64,000 bases of DNA from Cupriavidus pampae (GCF_914271485.1 NZ_CAJZAG010000005.1:124001-188000); one strand, 5' to 3'. Counted from the stretch's first letter, positions 19,279 through 27,466 are shown. The notes: a model not told the origin generated them from the sequence alone. A program made the numbers and translations.

Positions 19279-21156
19279 TTACGCGCCGATCGGCTTGCCT
19301 GCCTTGTGGCGTACAACGACGGTCGAGGAGCGCGAAGGCAACACCGGATCGGGCCAGTTGCCGTTGGGCAAACCCGTCCCGGTCGGATGCTGGATGTTGA
19401 TGAAGAACGTGGTGAGGTCCGGCGTGTACGCAATGCCGGTAATCTCGCAGCCAACGGGGCCGACCAGGAAGCGCTTGACCTCGCGCGTCACCTGATCGAT
19501 GTAGTGCATCGAGTTCGCACCGAAGATATTGGTCACGCTCGTGCCGGTGCCTGCATCGGTCTGCACCCACAGGCGGCCCTTCGGATCGACGCGAATGCCA
19601 TCGGGGCTCGAGAACGTCGCGCCCTTCATGTCGCCCTTGAGGTTTGCCGCCGCGATCGACGGATCGCCCGCGAGCAACAGCAATTCCCATTTGAACGTCA
19701 TCGCCAGCGGCGAGTCGCCCTGCTCGTTCCAGCGCACGATATGGCCATGCGAGTTGTTGACGCGCGGGTTCGCGGCGTCAACGACCTGACGGCCACCGTT
19801 GTTGGTCAGCGTGCAGTAGATCTTGCGATCGGTACCCACGGTGATCCATTCCGGACGATCCATCAGCGTGCCGCCAGCTATGCGCGCCGCGGCCTTGGTG
19901 TTGATCAGCACATCGGCCTGCGTGTTGAAGTCGATGTTGGCCGGGGTCTGCGGACCTTGCGTCGTGTTGCCCGGGTCGATGGCGCCGGCCACCAGGCCGT
20001 TGAGGCCTTGCGTCAGCTCGATCCAGTCGCCGGTGCCGTTGGCGTTGAAGCGCGCGACATAGAGCTTGCCGTTATCGAGCAGGTTGGCGTTGTTGAGGCG
20101 ATTGGTCGCATCGAACGCCACGCTCGGAATGAACTTGTAGATACAGCCCGGCGTGCCGTCGTCGCCCATGTAGAACGCCACGCGATTCGCGGCGTCGGTC
20201 ATGAACGCGGTGTTCTCATGATCGAAGCGGCCCATCGCGGTGCGCTTGACCGGCACACCCGGCAGTTCCTGCTGCGGATCGATTTCGACAACCCAGCCAT
20301 AGCCATTGTCCGGCTGCGTCGGATCGATGTAGTTGTCGGTGGTTTCCTCGCAGGTCAGGTACGTGCCCCACGGCGTATGGCCGCTCGAGCAGTTGTTGAG
20401 CGTACCCACGACCGTGGCGCCAACCACGCTCGCCGCGGGGCCCGATACGCGATAGATGGTGTTGCCCGAGTAGCGCTTGTTGTAGAGCGAGTTGCGCTTG
20501 ACCTGCCATTTGCCGGCGACGAGTTCGATCTCGATGACCGACACCCCTACCGAAGACAGCACGATGCGCTTCTGCTCGGCGGGCGCCGTCAGGGGGTCAT
20601 AGGCCCCCGAGAACAGGATATTGCTGTCGGGCGCCTCGTGATTCATCACGAGCAGACCGCCCTTCTGCGGGTCCACGCCCGGCAGCGTGAAGTAGTGCAT
20701 GCCGTCGTGGTTACCACCGGCCTGCTGCTCGGTTTCCATCGAGGTCTGGAAGGCGCCTTTGTAGCCGACCGCGCCCGCGGCCACCGGATCGCCGGCGGAG
20801 AACAGCACTTCCATCGTGTAAGTGTCGGGCACCTGCACCGTGTTCGGCGTGAGCTTCGACGAGAGCGGCGTGAAATTGACGCTGTAGTCCAGCGGCTGTA
20901 CCGGCGTCGGGCCCGGAGCGGGCACCGGTGCAGGCGCGGCAGCCGGTGCCGGCGCGGGATCGTCATCGCCACCACATGCCGCGAGCAAACCACCGCTACC
21001 AAACGCGGACAGCAGCGAAACACCGAGCCCTCCACGCAGCACCTTGCGACGCGCGGGGTTGGCGGCAACGATCTCTTCGAGGGTCTGGCCGGGGACCGTG
21101 ACTACGCCTTCAGCTTCGCGGCGCGGCGCGCGCAGCTTGTCCGTGATGTACGACAT
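19279..21156 (-). CDS. phoX: PhoX-family alkaline phosphatase, Tat lipoprotein
   Basis: 625 residues from ATG 21156, preceded by AAGGAGAAG; an in-frame GTG 57 bases upstream lacks a site. The twin-arginine pair is at 36-37 (NPARRKVLRG) and the lipobox LLAAC at Cys61, after a Pro/Ala-rich linker. PhoX motifs include LLVMNHEAPDSN, HTPWGTYLTCEETTDNY, MGRFDHENTAFMTD and RPEWITVGTDRKIY, which in the family supply calcium and iron ligands around the phosphate site. It should release phosphate from organic esters outside the cytoplasm. Repeated ACATGTCT elements and a dyad lie upstream (21212-21243). Confidence 0.9.
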   Translation of the reverse strand: MSYITDKLRAPRREAEGVVTVPGQTLEEIVAANPARRKVLRGGLGVSLLSAFGSGGLLAACGGDDDPAPAPAAAPAPVPAPGPTPVQPLDYSVNFTPLSSKLTPNTVQVPDTYTMEVLFSAGDPVAAGAVGYKGAFQTSMETEQQAGGNHDGMHYFTLPGVDPQKGGLLVMNHEAPDSNILFSGAYDPLTAPAEQKRIVLSSVGVSVIEIELVAGKWQVKRNSLYNKRYSGNTIYRVSGPAASVVGATVVGTLNNCSSGHTPWGTYLTCEETTDNYIDPTQPDNGYGWVVEIDPQQELPGVPVKRTAMGRFDHENTAFMTDAANRVAFYMGDDGTPGCIYKFIPSVAFDATNRLNNANLLDNGKLYVARFNANGTGDWIELTQGLNGLVAGAIDPGNTTQGPQTPANIDFNTQADVLINTKAAARIAGGTLMDRPEWITVGTDRKIYCTLTNNGGRQVVDAANPRVNNSHGHIVRWNEQGDSPLAMTFKWELLLLAGDPSIAAANLKGDMKGATFSSPDGIRVDPKGRLWVQTDAGTGTSVTNIFGANSMHYIDQVTREVKRFLVGPVGCEITGIAYTPDLTTFFINIQHPTGTGLPNGNWPDPVLPSRSSTVVVRHKAGKPIGA

Positions 21157-21211
21157 GAATGTCTTCTCCTTGTGGGGTCGGTGCAATACCGGCCCCGATA
21201 GTAGGGAAGTC

Positions 21212-21243
21212 ACATGTCTTTTTCGTTACAACATGTCTACATG
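21212..21243. promoter_or_regulatory. Repeat-rich regulatory region upstream of phoX
   Basis: ACATGTCT occurs at 21212-21219 and 21231-21238. CATGTCTACATG (21232-21243) is a 5-2-5 perfect dyad. On the minus strand CTTGTCAT, resembling one Pho-box arm, overlaps the dyad, but no second arm is found at the canonical 11-bp spacing. Confidence 0.35.
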
Positions 21244-21289
21244 ACAAGTCATCCGAAAGGAGAGCGAAGGCTATCGTTCCGATGCATGC

Positions 21290-21769
21290 TCAGCGCTGCA
21301 GATGACCGCGTAATGTCTCCATGCCATCGAGCAGTTGACCTACCTGGTCATCGCTAAGATCGCAGGCGCGTTCAAATGCCGCGTCGACCTTGCGCGCCTT
21401 TTCACGCAGCGCCTGGCCCGCGGGCGTCAGCAGCAGCGACAGGCTGCGTTCGTCGCCGGGCGTGCGCTGGCGCGTGACCAGTCCGGCGGACTCCAGCCGT
21501 TTGAGCAGCGGCGTCATCGAGCCCGAGTCCTGCCCCAGACGCGCGGCGAGGTCCTTCACCGCGATGCCATCCTGCTCCCACAGCACGACCATCGCGAGGT
21601 ACTGCGGATACGTGAGGCCGGTCTCCTCGAGCAATGGCTTGTAGGTCTGCGTCATCGCGAGCGACGTCGAATAGATCAGAAAGCACAGGCGCTGATCGAC
21701 GGGCCTCAATGCGGCGGGGCCTGCCTTGGCAGGCTTGGCGGAGAGTTTGGCGGGAGGCTTGGTAGTCAT
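21290..21769 (-). CDS. MarR-family regulator of the OhrR (peroxide-sensing) type
   Basis: 159 residues from ATG 21769; a TTG eight codons upstream is possible. The motif RLCFLIYSTSLAMTQTYKPL, with Cys29 (counting from this ATG), matches the OhrR signature in which a single N-terminal cysteine is oxidised by organic hydroperoxides. The winged helix follows (IAVKDLAARLGQDSGSMTPL, then RLESAGLVTR). No ohr gene is adjacent. Instead the divergent gene is an exported alpha/beta hydrolase, and three dyads fill the shared promoter region. Peroxide sensing is inferred from the motif only. Confidence 0.88.
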   Translation of the reverse strand: MTTKPPAKLSAKPAKAGPAALRPVDQRLCFLIYSTSLAMTQTYKPLLEETGLTYPQYLAMVVLWEQDGIAVKDLAARLGQDSGSMTPLLKRLESAGLVTRQRTPGDERSLSLLLTPAGQALREKARKVDAAFERACDLSDDQVGQLLDGMETLRGHLQR

Positions 21770-21804
21770 GGCGGAATGCGGGAATGTTCTCAAAGCATAC
21801 TGTA

Positions 21805-21819
21805 CGCAAATATTTTGCG
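21805..21819. promoter_or_regulatory. Operator-like dyad A (MarR side)
   Basis: CGCAAATATTTTGCG is a perfect 6-3-6 inverted repeat 36 bases upstream of the MarR start. An adjacent dyad CAATAACTATTG (21820-21831, 5-2-5) abuts it and overlaps the -35 element of the divergent hydrolase promoter. Confidence 0.55.
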
Positions 21820-21828
21820 CAATAACTA

Positions 21829-21858
21829 TTGACGCGCTAACTCTTAGTGCACTAATCT
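21829..21858 (+). promoter_or_regulatory. Promoter of the exported hydrolase with embedded palindrome
   Basis: TTGACG (21829-21834), an 18-bp spacer and TAATCT (21853-21858). The perfect 12-bp palindrome TTAGTGCACTAA (21844-21855) occupies the spacer and the first bases of the -10, where a bound MarR dimer would block polymerase. Confidence 0.6.
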
Positions 21859-21953
21859 TCGTTCGTCGTCAGCGGCATCCGGTACATGCGGTGTGGCGAT
21901 ACCCGATCAGCGCCCTTTCATACCCGAACCCAGAACTCAAAAGGATCAGCATC

Positions 21954-22748
21954 ATGGACCGTGTCGCCAACGTTTATCGCACCACCACCATCGCCCTCGT
22001 CGCTGCTGTCGCCGCCACCGCATTCTCGCTGGCCGCGCGCCCGGCGGAAGCCGCTGAGGCAGCCGTAGCCAACGGCAAGACCATCGTGCTCGTGCACGGC
22101 GCGTTTGCCGATGGCTCCAGCTGGAACAAGGTCATCCCGACGCTGCAGCAACGCGGCTACAAGGTGGTGGCCGTGCAGAACCCGCTGACTTCGCTGGCCG
22201 ATGACGTGGCCGCCACCAATCGCGTGATCGACGCGCAGAAAGGCGACGTGGTGCTGGTCGGCCACTCGTGGGGCGGCGTGGTGATTACCGAGGCGGGCAA
22301 CAACCCGAAGGTGAAGTCGCTCGTGTACGTGGCGGCCTTTGCGCCGGAAGCCGGCCAGTCGGTGGCCGATGCGTCCAAGTCGTACGCTCCGGCGCCCGGC
22401 CTCAAGAACCTGGTAGCGGACAGCGGTGGCTTCCTCACGCTGACCGATGCCGACTTCAAGACCTACTTCGCGCCGGACGTGTCGCCGGCCGAGGTCAAGC
22501 TGATGGCCGCGACGCAGGGCCCGGTGCAGTCGAAGGTGTTCGGCGAGAAGGTTGGCGACAGCGCGGCCTGGAAGAGCAAGCCGTCGTGGTTCGTGCTGGC
22601 GCAGAAGGATCAGATGATTCCGCCCACGCAGCAGGCCGATGACGCCAGGAAGATCCACGCGACGGTGGTCAAGGTGAATGCCAGCCACGTGCCGATGGTG
22701 TCGCAGCCGAAGGCGGTAGCGGACGCCATCCTCGCGGCAGCCAAGTAA
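21954..22748 (+). CDS. Exported alpha/beta hydrolase
   Basis: 264 residues from ATG 21954 with AAAGGA upstream; the frame is open further upstream but has no better start. A signal peptide covers residues 1 to about 34. The fold is of the esterase/MenH-like type: oxyanion HGAF at 48-51, nucleophile elbow GHSWGG with Ser105, acid in LAQKDQMIPP and His in NASHVPMVSQP. The hydrolase should act on an ester or similar substrate in the periplasm. It is monocistronic with its own promoter and a strong terminator, and is divergent from the OhrR-like gene that probably represses it. Confidence 0.9.
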   Translation: MDRVANVYRTTTIALVAAVAATAFSLAARPAEAAEAAVANGKTIVLVHGAFADGSSWNKVIPTLQQRGYKVVAVQNPLTSLADDVAATNRVIDAQKGDVVLVGHSWGGVVITEAGNNPKVKSLVYVAAFAPEAGQSVADASKSYAPAPGLKNLVADSGGFLTLTDADFKTYFAPDVSPAEVKLMAATQGPVQSKVFGEKVGDSAAWKSKPSWFVLAQKDQMIPPTQQADDARKIHATVVKVNASHVPMVSQPKAVADAILAAAK

Positions 22749-22812
22749 TTGCGCCTCGAAACAAGTCGCCGGAGGTAGTCGGGAAATTTCCGGTAGAATC
22801 CGCGCGCATCCG

Positions 22813-22848
22813 GCGCCCGTAGAGGATTCCTCTACGGGCGCTTTGATT
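22813..22848 (+). terminator. Rho-independent terminator of the hydrolase gene
   Basis: GCGCCCGTAGAGG and CCTCTACGGGCGC form a 13-bp perfect stem followed by TTTGATTT, 65 bases after the stop. Confidence 0.88.
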
Positions 22849-22877
22849 TACGCGGCCTGCGTCGCCGCGGAACGCCG

Positions 22878-23339
22878 TCAGAGGAGCGGCAACCCGCCAT
22901 GGCGCTTGACTTCGCGCAGACTCAGAATCGACTCCACCGATGTGACACCGGGCAGCGTACGGATGACGTCGCGCACAAATGCGCCGTAGTCATCGAGATC
23001 GCGCGCGACCACCGTCAGCATGTAGTCGGCGGTGCCCGCCACGTTATGGCACGCCACGATGCGCGGAATGCCCTGCACCTCGCGCTCGAAGCGATCGGTC
23101 AGCTCGCGATCGTGCATGCCAAAGCGAATCTGCGTGAAGGCCATCAGGCCGAGGTCGAGCGCCCGGCGCGACAGCGTGGCGCGATAGCCTTCGATAAAGC
23201 CATCCGCTTCCAGACGCCGGAGCCGGCGCGCGCAAGGTGTTTCGCTAAGGCCCACGGAGTCCGCCAGACTCGCGTTGGTGATACGGCCATCCGCCTGTAC
23301 GGCCAGCAAAATCTCCCGATCGATGCGGTCAAGATCCAT
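22878..23339 (-). CDS. Lrp/AsnC-family regulator
   Basis: 153 residues. N-terminal HTH with LDRIDREILLAVQADGRITN and SLADSVGLSETPCARRLRRL, then an AsnC/RAM ligand domain (HNVAGTADYMLTVVARDLDD). The length and the D-x-x-D-xx-IL start are typical. It is transcribed away from the oxalate/formate-type transporter, across a 657-base gap, and could control it or a distant amino acid gene. No binding site was identified. Confidence 0.92.
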   Translation of the reverse strand: MDLDRIDREILLAVQADGRITNASLADSVGLSETPCARRLRRLEADGFIEGYRATLSRRALDLGLMAFTQIRFGMHDRELTDRFEREVQGIPRIVACHNVAGTADYMLTVVARDLDDYGAFVRDVIRTLPGVTSVESILSLREVKRHGGLPLL

Positions 23340-23599
23340 CCTGACATTACCCCCCGTATGTTTTGCCGAAAGAGTAGCGCATCAGTCGCGTGGCGCCATG
23401 CCATATATCGATGGCACCCCCATCTTTCCAATATGCCCGACGCCAGTCTGTTGCAGAAACCATACGCATGCGGGGGATTTAGACCGGGTTTATCCGTGCT
23501 GAAACCCCAACATTGAGTTGAAACGGGAATATGTCATTCTTTTCCTATTGAAGTCGCCAATGCGTGGCGCTAAGGTTCGACCAAAATATTTTTCCGGTA

Positions 23600-23625
23600 G
23601 ATATATGCAAAACAAAGCATATATC
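23600..23625. promoter_or_regulatory. AT-rich 9-bp dyad in the transporter leader
   Basis: GATATATGC and GCATATATC are perfect inverted arms around an 8-base AAAACAAA spacer. The A/T-rich composition contrasts with the surroundings, so it may be an operator or, in RNA, a weak stem-loop. It ends 22 bases before the small open frame at 23648. Confidence 0.45.
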
Positions 23626-23647
23626 GCCACGCCCTAACGGGAAGACA

Positions 23648-23797
23648 ATGAAAAACAGCATAACAAGTCAGCGCGCCCCCGCGCTGCCTGCCGACACCAG
23701 CGGCGCCCACCACCTCCGCCTCGCCTGCCTCAGGCTCGTGCCACTTTCCTCGCACGACCCTTCCAGCCGCGCCATCCCTTCTATTTTTTCCGAGTAG
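23648..23797 (+). CDS. Possible 49-residue leader peptide
   Basis: An open frame from ATG 23648 encodes MKNSITSQRAPALPADTSGA followed by HHLRLACLRLVPLSSHDP and ends before the transporter leader repeats. The ribosome site is weak (GGGAAG, 5 bases upstream). I do not recognise it. The clustered His-His-Leu-Arg-Leu run resembles some short translated leaders, but its coding status rests only on position and openness. Confidence 0.25.
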   Translation: MKNSITSQRAPALPADTSGAHHLRLACLRLVPLSSHDPSSRAIPSIFSE

Positions 23798-23798
23798 C

Positions 23799-23830
23799 AA
23801 CCGCCCTTTGAAGTAACCGTCCTTTGTAGC
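23799..23830. repeat. 16-bp imperfect tandem repeat
   Basis: AACCGCCCTTTGAAGT (23799-23814) is followed immediately by AACCGTCCTTTGTAGC (23815-23830), 13 of 16 bases identical, between the possible leader peptide and the transporter. Confidence 0.6.
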
Positions 23831-23996
23831 AAAACGTCGCAACGGCAGGCGCGAACACGCGTACGCCGGCGCGACATCGTTGGGCAGTACGACCACGGCG
23901 TGACGGGGTCAACCAGCCAGGGTGCCACAGACAACCCGGTTGGACACGCCAGGTCTTGGTCGTCCTGTCCGGGATCCCTGTCCGGAGATTTACATC

Positions 23997-25424
23997 ATGA
24001 GCAGTGTCATGAATGATGGCGGCGGCGTGGCTTATGGCCGTGCACCGTTCTTTTCAAAAGAGGCGACTTACGCCAAACCGGGATTTTCCCGGTGGATGGT
24101 GCCGCCTTCCGCCCTCGCCGTGCACCTGTGCATTGGCCAGGCCTATGCGTTTTCCGTGTTCAATGGCCCGCTGTCCAAGGCCATCGGCATTACGTCGTCG
24201 GCCCCCGATGACTGGAAGCTGACCACGCTGGGCTGGATTTTCTCGCTCGCGATTTTCTTCCTGGGCATTTCGGCCGCATTCGCCGGCAAGTGGCTCGAGC
24301 GCGTCGGTCCGCGCATGACCATGTTCACGGCGGCATGCTGCTTCAGCAGCGGCTTTCTGATCTCCTCGCTTGGTGTGTACCTGCACCAGATCTGGCTGCT
24401 CTACATCGGCTACGGTGTGCTGGGCGGTATCGGCCTTGGCCTCGGCTACGTGTCGCCGGTGTCGACGCTGATCCGCTGGTTCCCGGACCGTCGCGGCATG
24501 GCGACCGGCATGGCCATCATGGGCTTTGGCGGCGGCGCCATGATCGCCGCGCCGCTGTCCGTCGCGCTGATGAACCACTTCAAGAGCGCCACCTCGGTTG
24601 GCGTGGCACAGACCTTCCTGGTGCTGGGCGTGGCGTACTTCATCTCGATGACGATCGGCTCGCTGGCCATTCGCGTCCCGCCGCCCGGCTGGAAGCCGGC
24701 AGGCTGGACCCCGCCGGCAACCGTCAACAAGATGGTGTCGAAGAACCACGTTCACATCGACCAGGCCCTCAAGACGCCCCAGTTCTACCTGCTGTGGCTC
24801 GTGCTGTTCCTGAACGTGACCGCCGGTATCGGCATCCTGGGCCAGGCTTCGCTGATGATCCAGGAAAGCTTCAAGACCACCGTGAACGCTGCTTCGGCCG
24901 CCGGTTTCGTGGGTCTGCTGTCGCTGTTCAACATGGGTGGCCGCTTCGTGTGGGCCTCGTCGTCTGACCTGCTGGGCCGCAAGAACACGTACTTCGTGTT
25001 CTTCGTGCTGGGCGCGATTCTGTACTGGCTGGTGCCCGCACTGGGCGCCTCAGGCAACATCGTGCTGTTCGTGCTGGCTTACTGCGTGATCATGTCGATG
25101 TACGGCGGCGGCTTCGCGACCATTCCGGCCTACCTGGCCGATATGTTCGGCACCGCTTACGTCGGTGGTATCCACGGCCGTCTGCTGACCGCCTGGGCCG
25201 CTGCCGGCATCGCCGGTCCGGTGATCGTGAACTACGTGCGCGAGTATCAGGTGTCGCAGGGCGTGGCCGCCGCGGAAGCGTACACGATGACCGTGCACAT
25301 CATGGCCGGCGTGCTGGTGGTTGGCTTCCTCTGCAACCTGCTGGTCTCGCGCGTCAATGAGAAGCACCACATGAGCGACGACGAAGTCGCGCGCATGGGC
25401 GGCGTCGCAGGCGCGGCACACTAA
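23997..25424 (+). CDS. MFS transporter of the oxalate/formate antiporter (OFA) family
   Basis: 475 residues from ATG 23997 with CGGAG 9 bases upstream. Twelve hydrophobic segments are visible. The N-terminal AKPGFSRWMVPPSALAVHLC with GQAYAFSVFNGPL is typical of OxlT-like carriers, as is the DRRGMATGMAIMGFGGG loop between TM4 and TM5. These carriers exchange small (di)carboxylates such as oxalate for formate, or act as proton symporters; the substrate here is not certain. The downstream 40-residue membrane protein is a fixed partner in related genomes. No oxalyl-CoA decarboxylase or formyl-CoA transferase lies nearby. Confidence 0.92.
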   Translation: MSSVMNDGGGVAYGRAPFFSKEATYAKPGFSRWMVPPSALAVHLCIGQAYAFSVFNGPLSKAIGITSSAPDDWKLTTLGWIFSLAIFFLGISAAFAGKWLERVGPRMTMFTAACCFSSGFLISSLGVYLHQIWLLYIGYGVLGGIGLGLGYVSPVSTLIRWFPDRRGMATGMAIMGFGGGAMIAAPLSVALMNHFKSATSVGVAQTFLVLGVAYFISMTIGSLAIRVPPPGWKPAGWTPPATVNKMVSKNHVHIDQALKTPQFYLLWLVLFLNVTAGIGILGQASLMIQESFKTTVNAASAAGFVGLLSLFNMGGRFVWASSSDLLGRKNTYFVFFVLGAILYWLVPALGASGNIVLFVLAYCVIMSMYGGGFATIPAYLADMFGTAYVGGIHGRLLTAWAAAGIAGPVIVNYVREYQVSQGVAAAEAYTMTVHIMAGVLVVGFLCNLLVSRVNEKHHMSDDEVARMGGVAGAAH

Positions 25425-25445
25425 CCGGAACAGGAGTCTATCGAC

Positions 25446-25568
25446 ATGGAAAACAAGACTGTCGAAACCAACAAGGGCCTGCTGGCGGCGTTCTGGCTGT
25501 ATGTCACGATCCCGCTGTGCTGGGGCGTGTACAACACGATCCTGCAAGCAACGAAGCTGTTCCAGTAA
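25446..25568 (+). CDS. MFS transporter small subunit (40 residues)
   Basis: Starts ATG 25446 with AGGAG 9 bases upstream, 21 bases after the carrier stop. The peptide is MENKTVETNKGLLAAFWLYV followed by TIPLCWGVYNTILQATKLFQ: a short charged N-terminus and one membrane helix. It matches the tiny proteins annotated next to OFA-family carriers as MFS small subunits. Its role is unproven; stabilising or gating the carrier is plausible. A strong terminator follows directly, so the two genes form a closed operon. Confidence 0.85.
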   Translation: MENKTVETNKGLLAAFWLYVTIPLCWGVYNTILQATKLFQ

Positions 25569-25587
25569 GACAACTTCGTACCCTCGC

Positions 25588-25622
25588 AAAACAGCCGGCC
25601 TCGTGCCGGCTGTTTTGTTTTT
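25588..25622 (+). terminator. Rho-independent terminator of the OFA operon
   Basis: ACAGCCGGC and GCCGGCTGT with a 5-nt loop, flanked by AAA and TTTGTTTTT, 20 bases after the small-subunit stop. Confidence 0.92.
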
Positions 25623-25755
25623 GGGCGACAGAATCGACGATTCTTGCCTGCTCTGGAAAAGTCATTTTCAAAGCGCCCCTTTTTCTCATGCGCGCACGGC
25701 CTACACTGATCCGGTTGTCCTCCGCACGGTGGACTCATCCAACCATGGAGCTCGC

Positions 25756-26547
25756 ATGAACATCGATCTGTCCGGCAAGACTGCCCTCGTTACCGGTTCC
25801 ACCGCTGGCATCGGCTTCGCCTCGGCCAAGGGCCTGGCGGCCGCGGGAGCACGCGTCATCGTCAATGGCCGCAACGCGGCCGGCGTGGACAAGGCATTGA
25901 AGACGCTCGCCGCGGAAGTCCCCGGCGCCAAGGTAGTGGGCTTTGTCGGCGATCTGTCTGACCCGAAGGTGTGCGACCAGATCGTGGCCGAACATCCGGT
26001 CGTCGATGTGCTGATCAACAACCTTGGCATCTTCGAGCTGAAGGACTTCTTCGAGATCCCGGACAGCGAGTGGGAGCGCTTCTTCCAGGTGAACGTGATG
26101 AGCGGCGTGCGCCTGTCGCGCGCGTACGCACGCGGCATGGCCGACCGCAAGTGGGGCCGCATCGTGTTTATCGCGTCGGAGTCCGGCTTCAATATTCCGG
26201 TGGACATGATCCACTACGGCTTTACCAAGACCGCGCAGATCGCGATTGCGCGCGGCCTGGCCAAGCGTCTGGCTGGTACCGGCGTGACCGTCAATTCGGT
26301 GCTGCCGGGGCCGACGCTGACCGAAGGCGTGGCGGAGATGCTCAAGGACGAGATCGCCCGCACTGGCAAGAGCCTCGAGGAAGCCGGCGCGGCGTTCGTG
26401 ATGGAGCACCGCAGCACGTCGCTGATCCAGCGCGCGGCGAACGTCGATGAAGTCGCGAACATGGTCGTGTACGCGAGCTCGCCGCAGGCCTCGGCTACCA
26501 CGGGCGCGTCGTTGCGCGTCGATGGGGGCGTGGTCGATCTGCTTTAA
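25756..26547 (+). CDS. Short-chain dehydrogenase/reductase
   Basis: 263 residues from ATG 25756 (GGAG 5 bases upstream). Coenzyme loop TGSTAGIG near 14, a NNLG variant of the usual NNAG near 90, catalytic Ser in FIASESG near 138, Tyr-x3-Lys in YGFTK near 152, and the C-terminal VDGGVVD common in FabG-like enzymes. VNGRN after the second strand fits NADP(H). The substrate is unknown. The gene is separated from the OFA operon by a terminator and is followed by a cytochrome gene on the same strand. Confidence 0.92.
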   Translation: MNIDLSGKTALVTGSTAGIGFASAKGLAAAGARVIVNGRNAAGVDKALKTLAAEVPGAKVVGFVGDLSDPKVCDQIVAEHPVVDVLINNLGIFELKDFFEIPDSEWERFFQVNVMSGVRLSRAYARGMADRKWGRIVFIASESGFNIPVDMIHYGFTKTAQIAIARGLAKRLAGTGVTVNSVLPGPTLTEGVAEMLKDEIARTGKSLEEAGAAFVMEHRSTSLIQRAANVDEVANMVVYASSPQASATTGASLRVDGGVVDLL

Positions 26548-26629
26548 GCGTTTCGCCTTGATCGCTTCGGGGGGTGAGCGCAGAATCGCGCTTCACGACA
26601 AGAACGTCGCCCCCGAGGCGATTGACGAA

Positions 26630-27460
26630 ATGCCCCGATTTTTTTCAATCCGCACAGTCTGCCTGACGCTGGTACTGACGTTCGCCAGCATCGCCTCCGC
26701 AGCCGAACTCAGGATCGACGCCGCCGGTAACGCGCCGACCACCCTCACCACGCAGCAACTGCTCGCGCGCCGCGATGTGAAGACCATCACCGTGCCCGGC
26801 GATGTGTCGTATCACCGCACGATGACTTATCGCGCTGTGCCGCTGCGAGCGCTGCCCGGCATTGCCACGCTTGGGAAGGATCAGGACCTGCAGATTGCCG
26901 CGATCGACGGCTACGTGACCAACCTTCCGCACGCGCTCGTCGTCGATCCAACCGGCAAGGGCGCGGAGCCGTGGCTCGCGATCGAACCGCCGGACGCGCC
27001 ATGGCCGCGCGCCAACGATGGCAAGGCCACCGGCCCGTTCTATCTGGTGTGGCTGCGCCCCACCGCGTCGGGTATCAAGAGCGAGCAATGGCCGTTCCAG
27101 ATCGGCTCAATCCGCATGGTGTCCGCGCGCGCGGGCAAGTGGCCGCAGATCGAGGTCGGCAGCGAAGTGCCGGCCGACTCGATCGTGCGCCGCGGCCAGA
27201 CCGTAGTGGTCACGCAATGCATGGTCTGCCACAAGCTGAACGGCGCTGGCGATGCCGCGCTGGGGCCCGACCTCAACCTGCCGCGTAGTCCGACCGAGTA
27301 CTTCCAGCCGGGCGTGCTGCGCGAATTCATTCGCAATCCACGCGCCATCCGTGCGTGGCCGGGCATGCAGATGCCCAGCTTCCCGCAGGCAAACCTCAGT
27401 GACGCCGATCTCGACGCCGCCATTGCCTACCTGTCGTACATGGCGCAGCGGCGCAAGTAA
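26630..27460 (+). CDS. Exported mono-haem cytochrome c with an N-terminal sulfite-oxidase-like domain
   Basis: 276 residues from ATG 26630; the frame is open upstream but the signal peptide (residues 1-24, ending SIASA) fixes this start. Residues about 25-170 resemble the small molybdopterin-oxidoreductase-like fold (TYRAVPLRALPG, IAAIDGYVTNLP), without an evident Mo-binding Cys. Residues about 185-275 are a class I cytochrome c with CMVCHK haem motif and a distal methionine expected in GMQMPSF. It is probably a periplasmic electron carrier. Its partner is unknown; the SDR gene 82 bases upstream may be co-transcribed. It converges on the deacylase gene with a 6-base gap. Confidence 0.82.
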   Translation: MPRFFSIRTVCLTLVLTFASIASAAELRIDAAGNAPTTLTTQQLLARRDVKTITVPGDVSYHRTMTYRAVPLRALPGIATLGKDQDLQIAAIDGYVTNLPHALVVDPTGKGAEPWLAIEPPDAPWPRANDGKATGPFYLVWLRPTASGIKSEQWPFQIGSIRMVSARAGKWPQIEVGSEVPADSIVRRGQTVVVTQCMVCHKLNGAGDAALGPDLNLPRSPTEYFQPGVLREFIRNPRAIRAWPGMQMPSFPQANLSDADLDAAIAYLSYMAQRRK

Positions 27461-27466
27461 CGCGTA

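Larger units (their letters stand above)
23340..23996. other. Long leader/intergenic region upstream of the OFA-type transporter
   Basis: 657 bases without an established gene. Three things stand out: a 9-bp dyad at 23600-23625, a 49-codon open frame from ATG 23648, and a 16-bp imperfect tandem repeat at 23799-23830. The length is unusual for this gene-dense segment and suggests a regulated 5' untranslated region. Confidence 0.5.

Noticed and set aside
22781..22793. GGGAAATTTCC as a further site of the GTTTCCC/GGGAAAC operator
   Set aside because: It is a different palindrome without the terminal C and without the 10-bp phasing; it lies 20 kb away by a terminated gene end.
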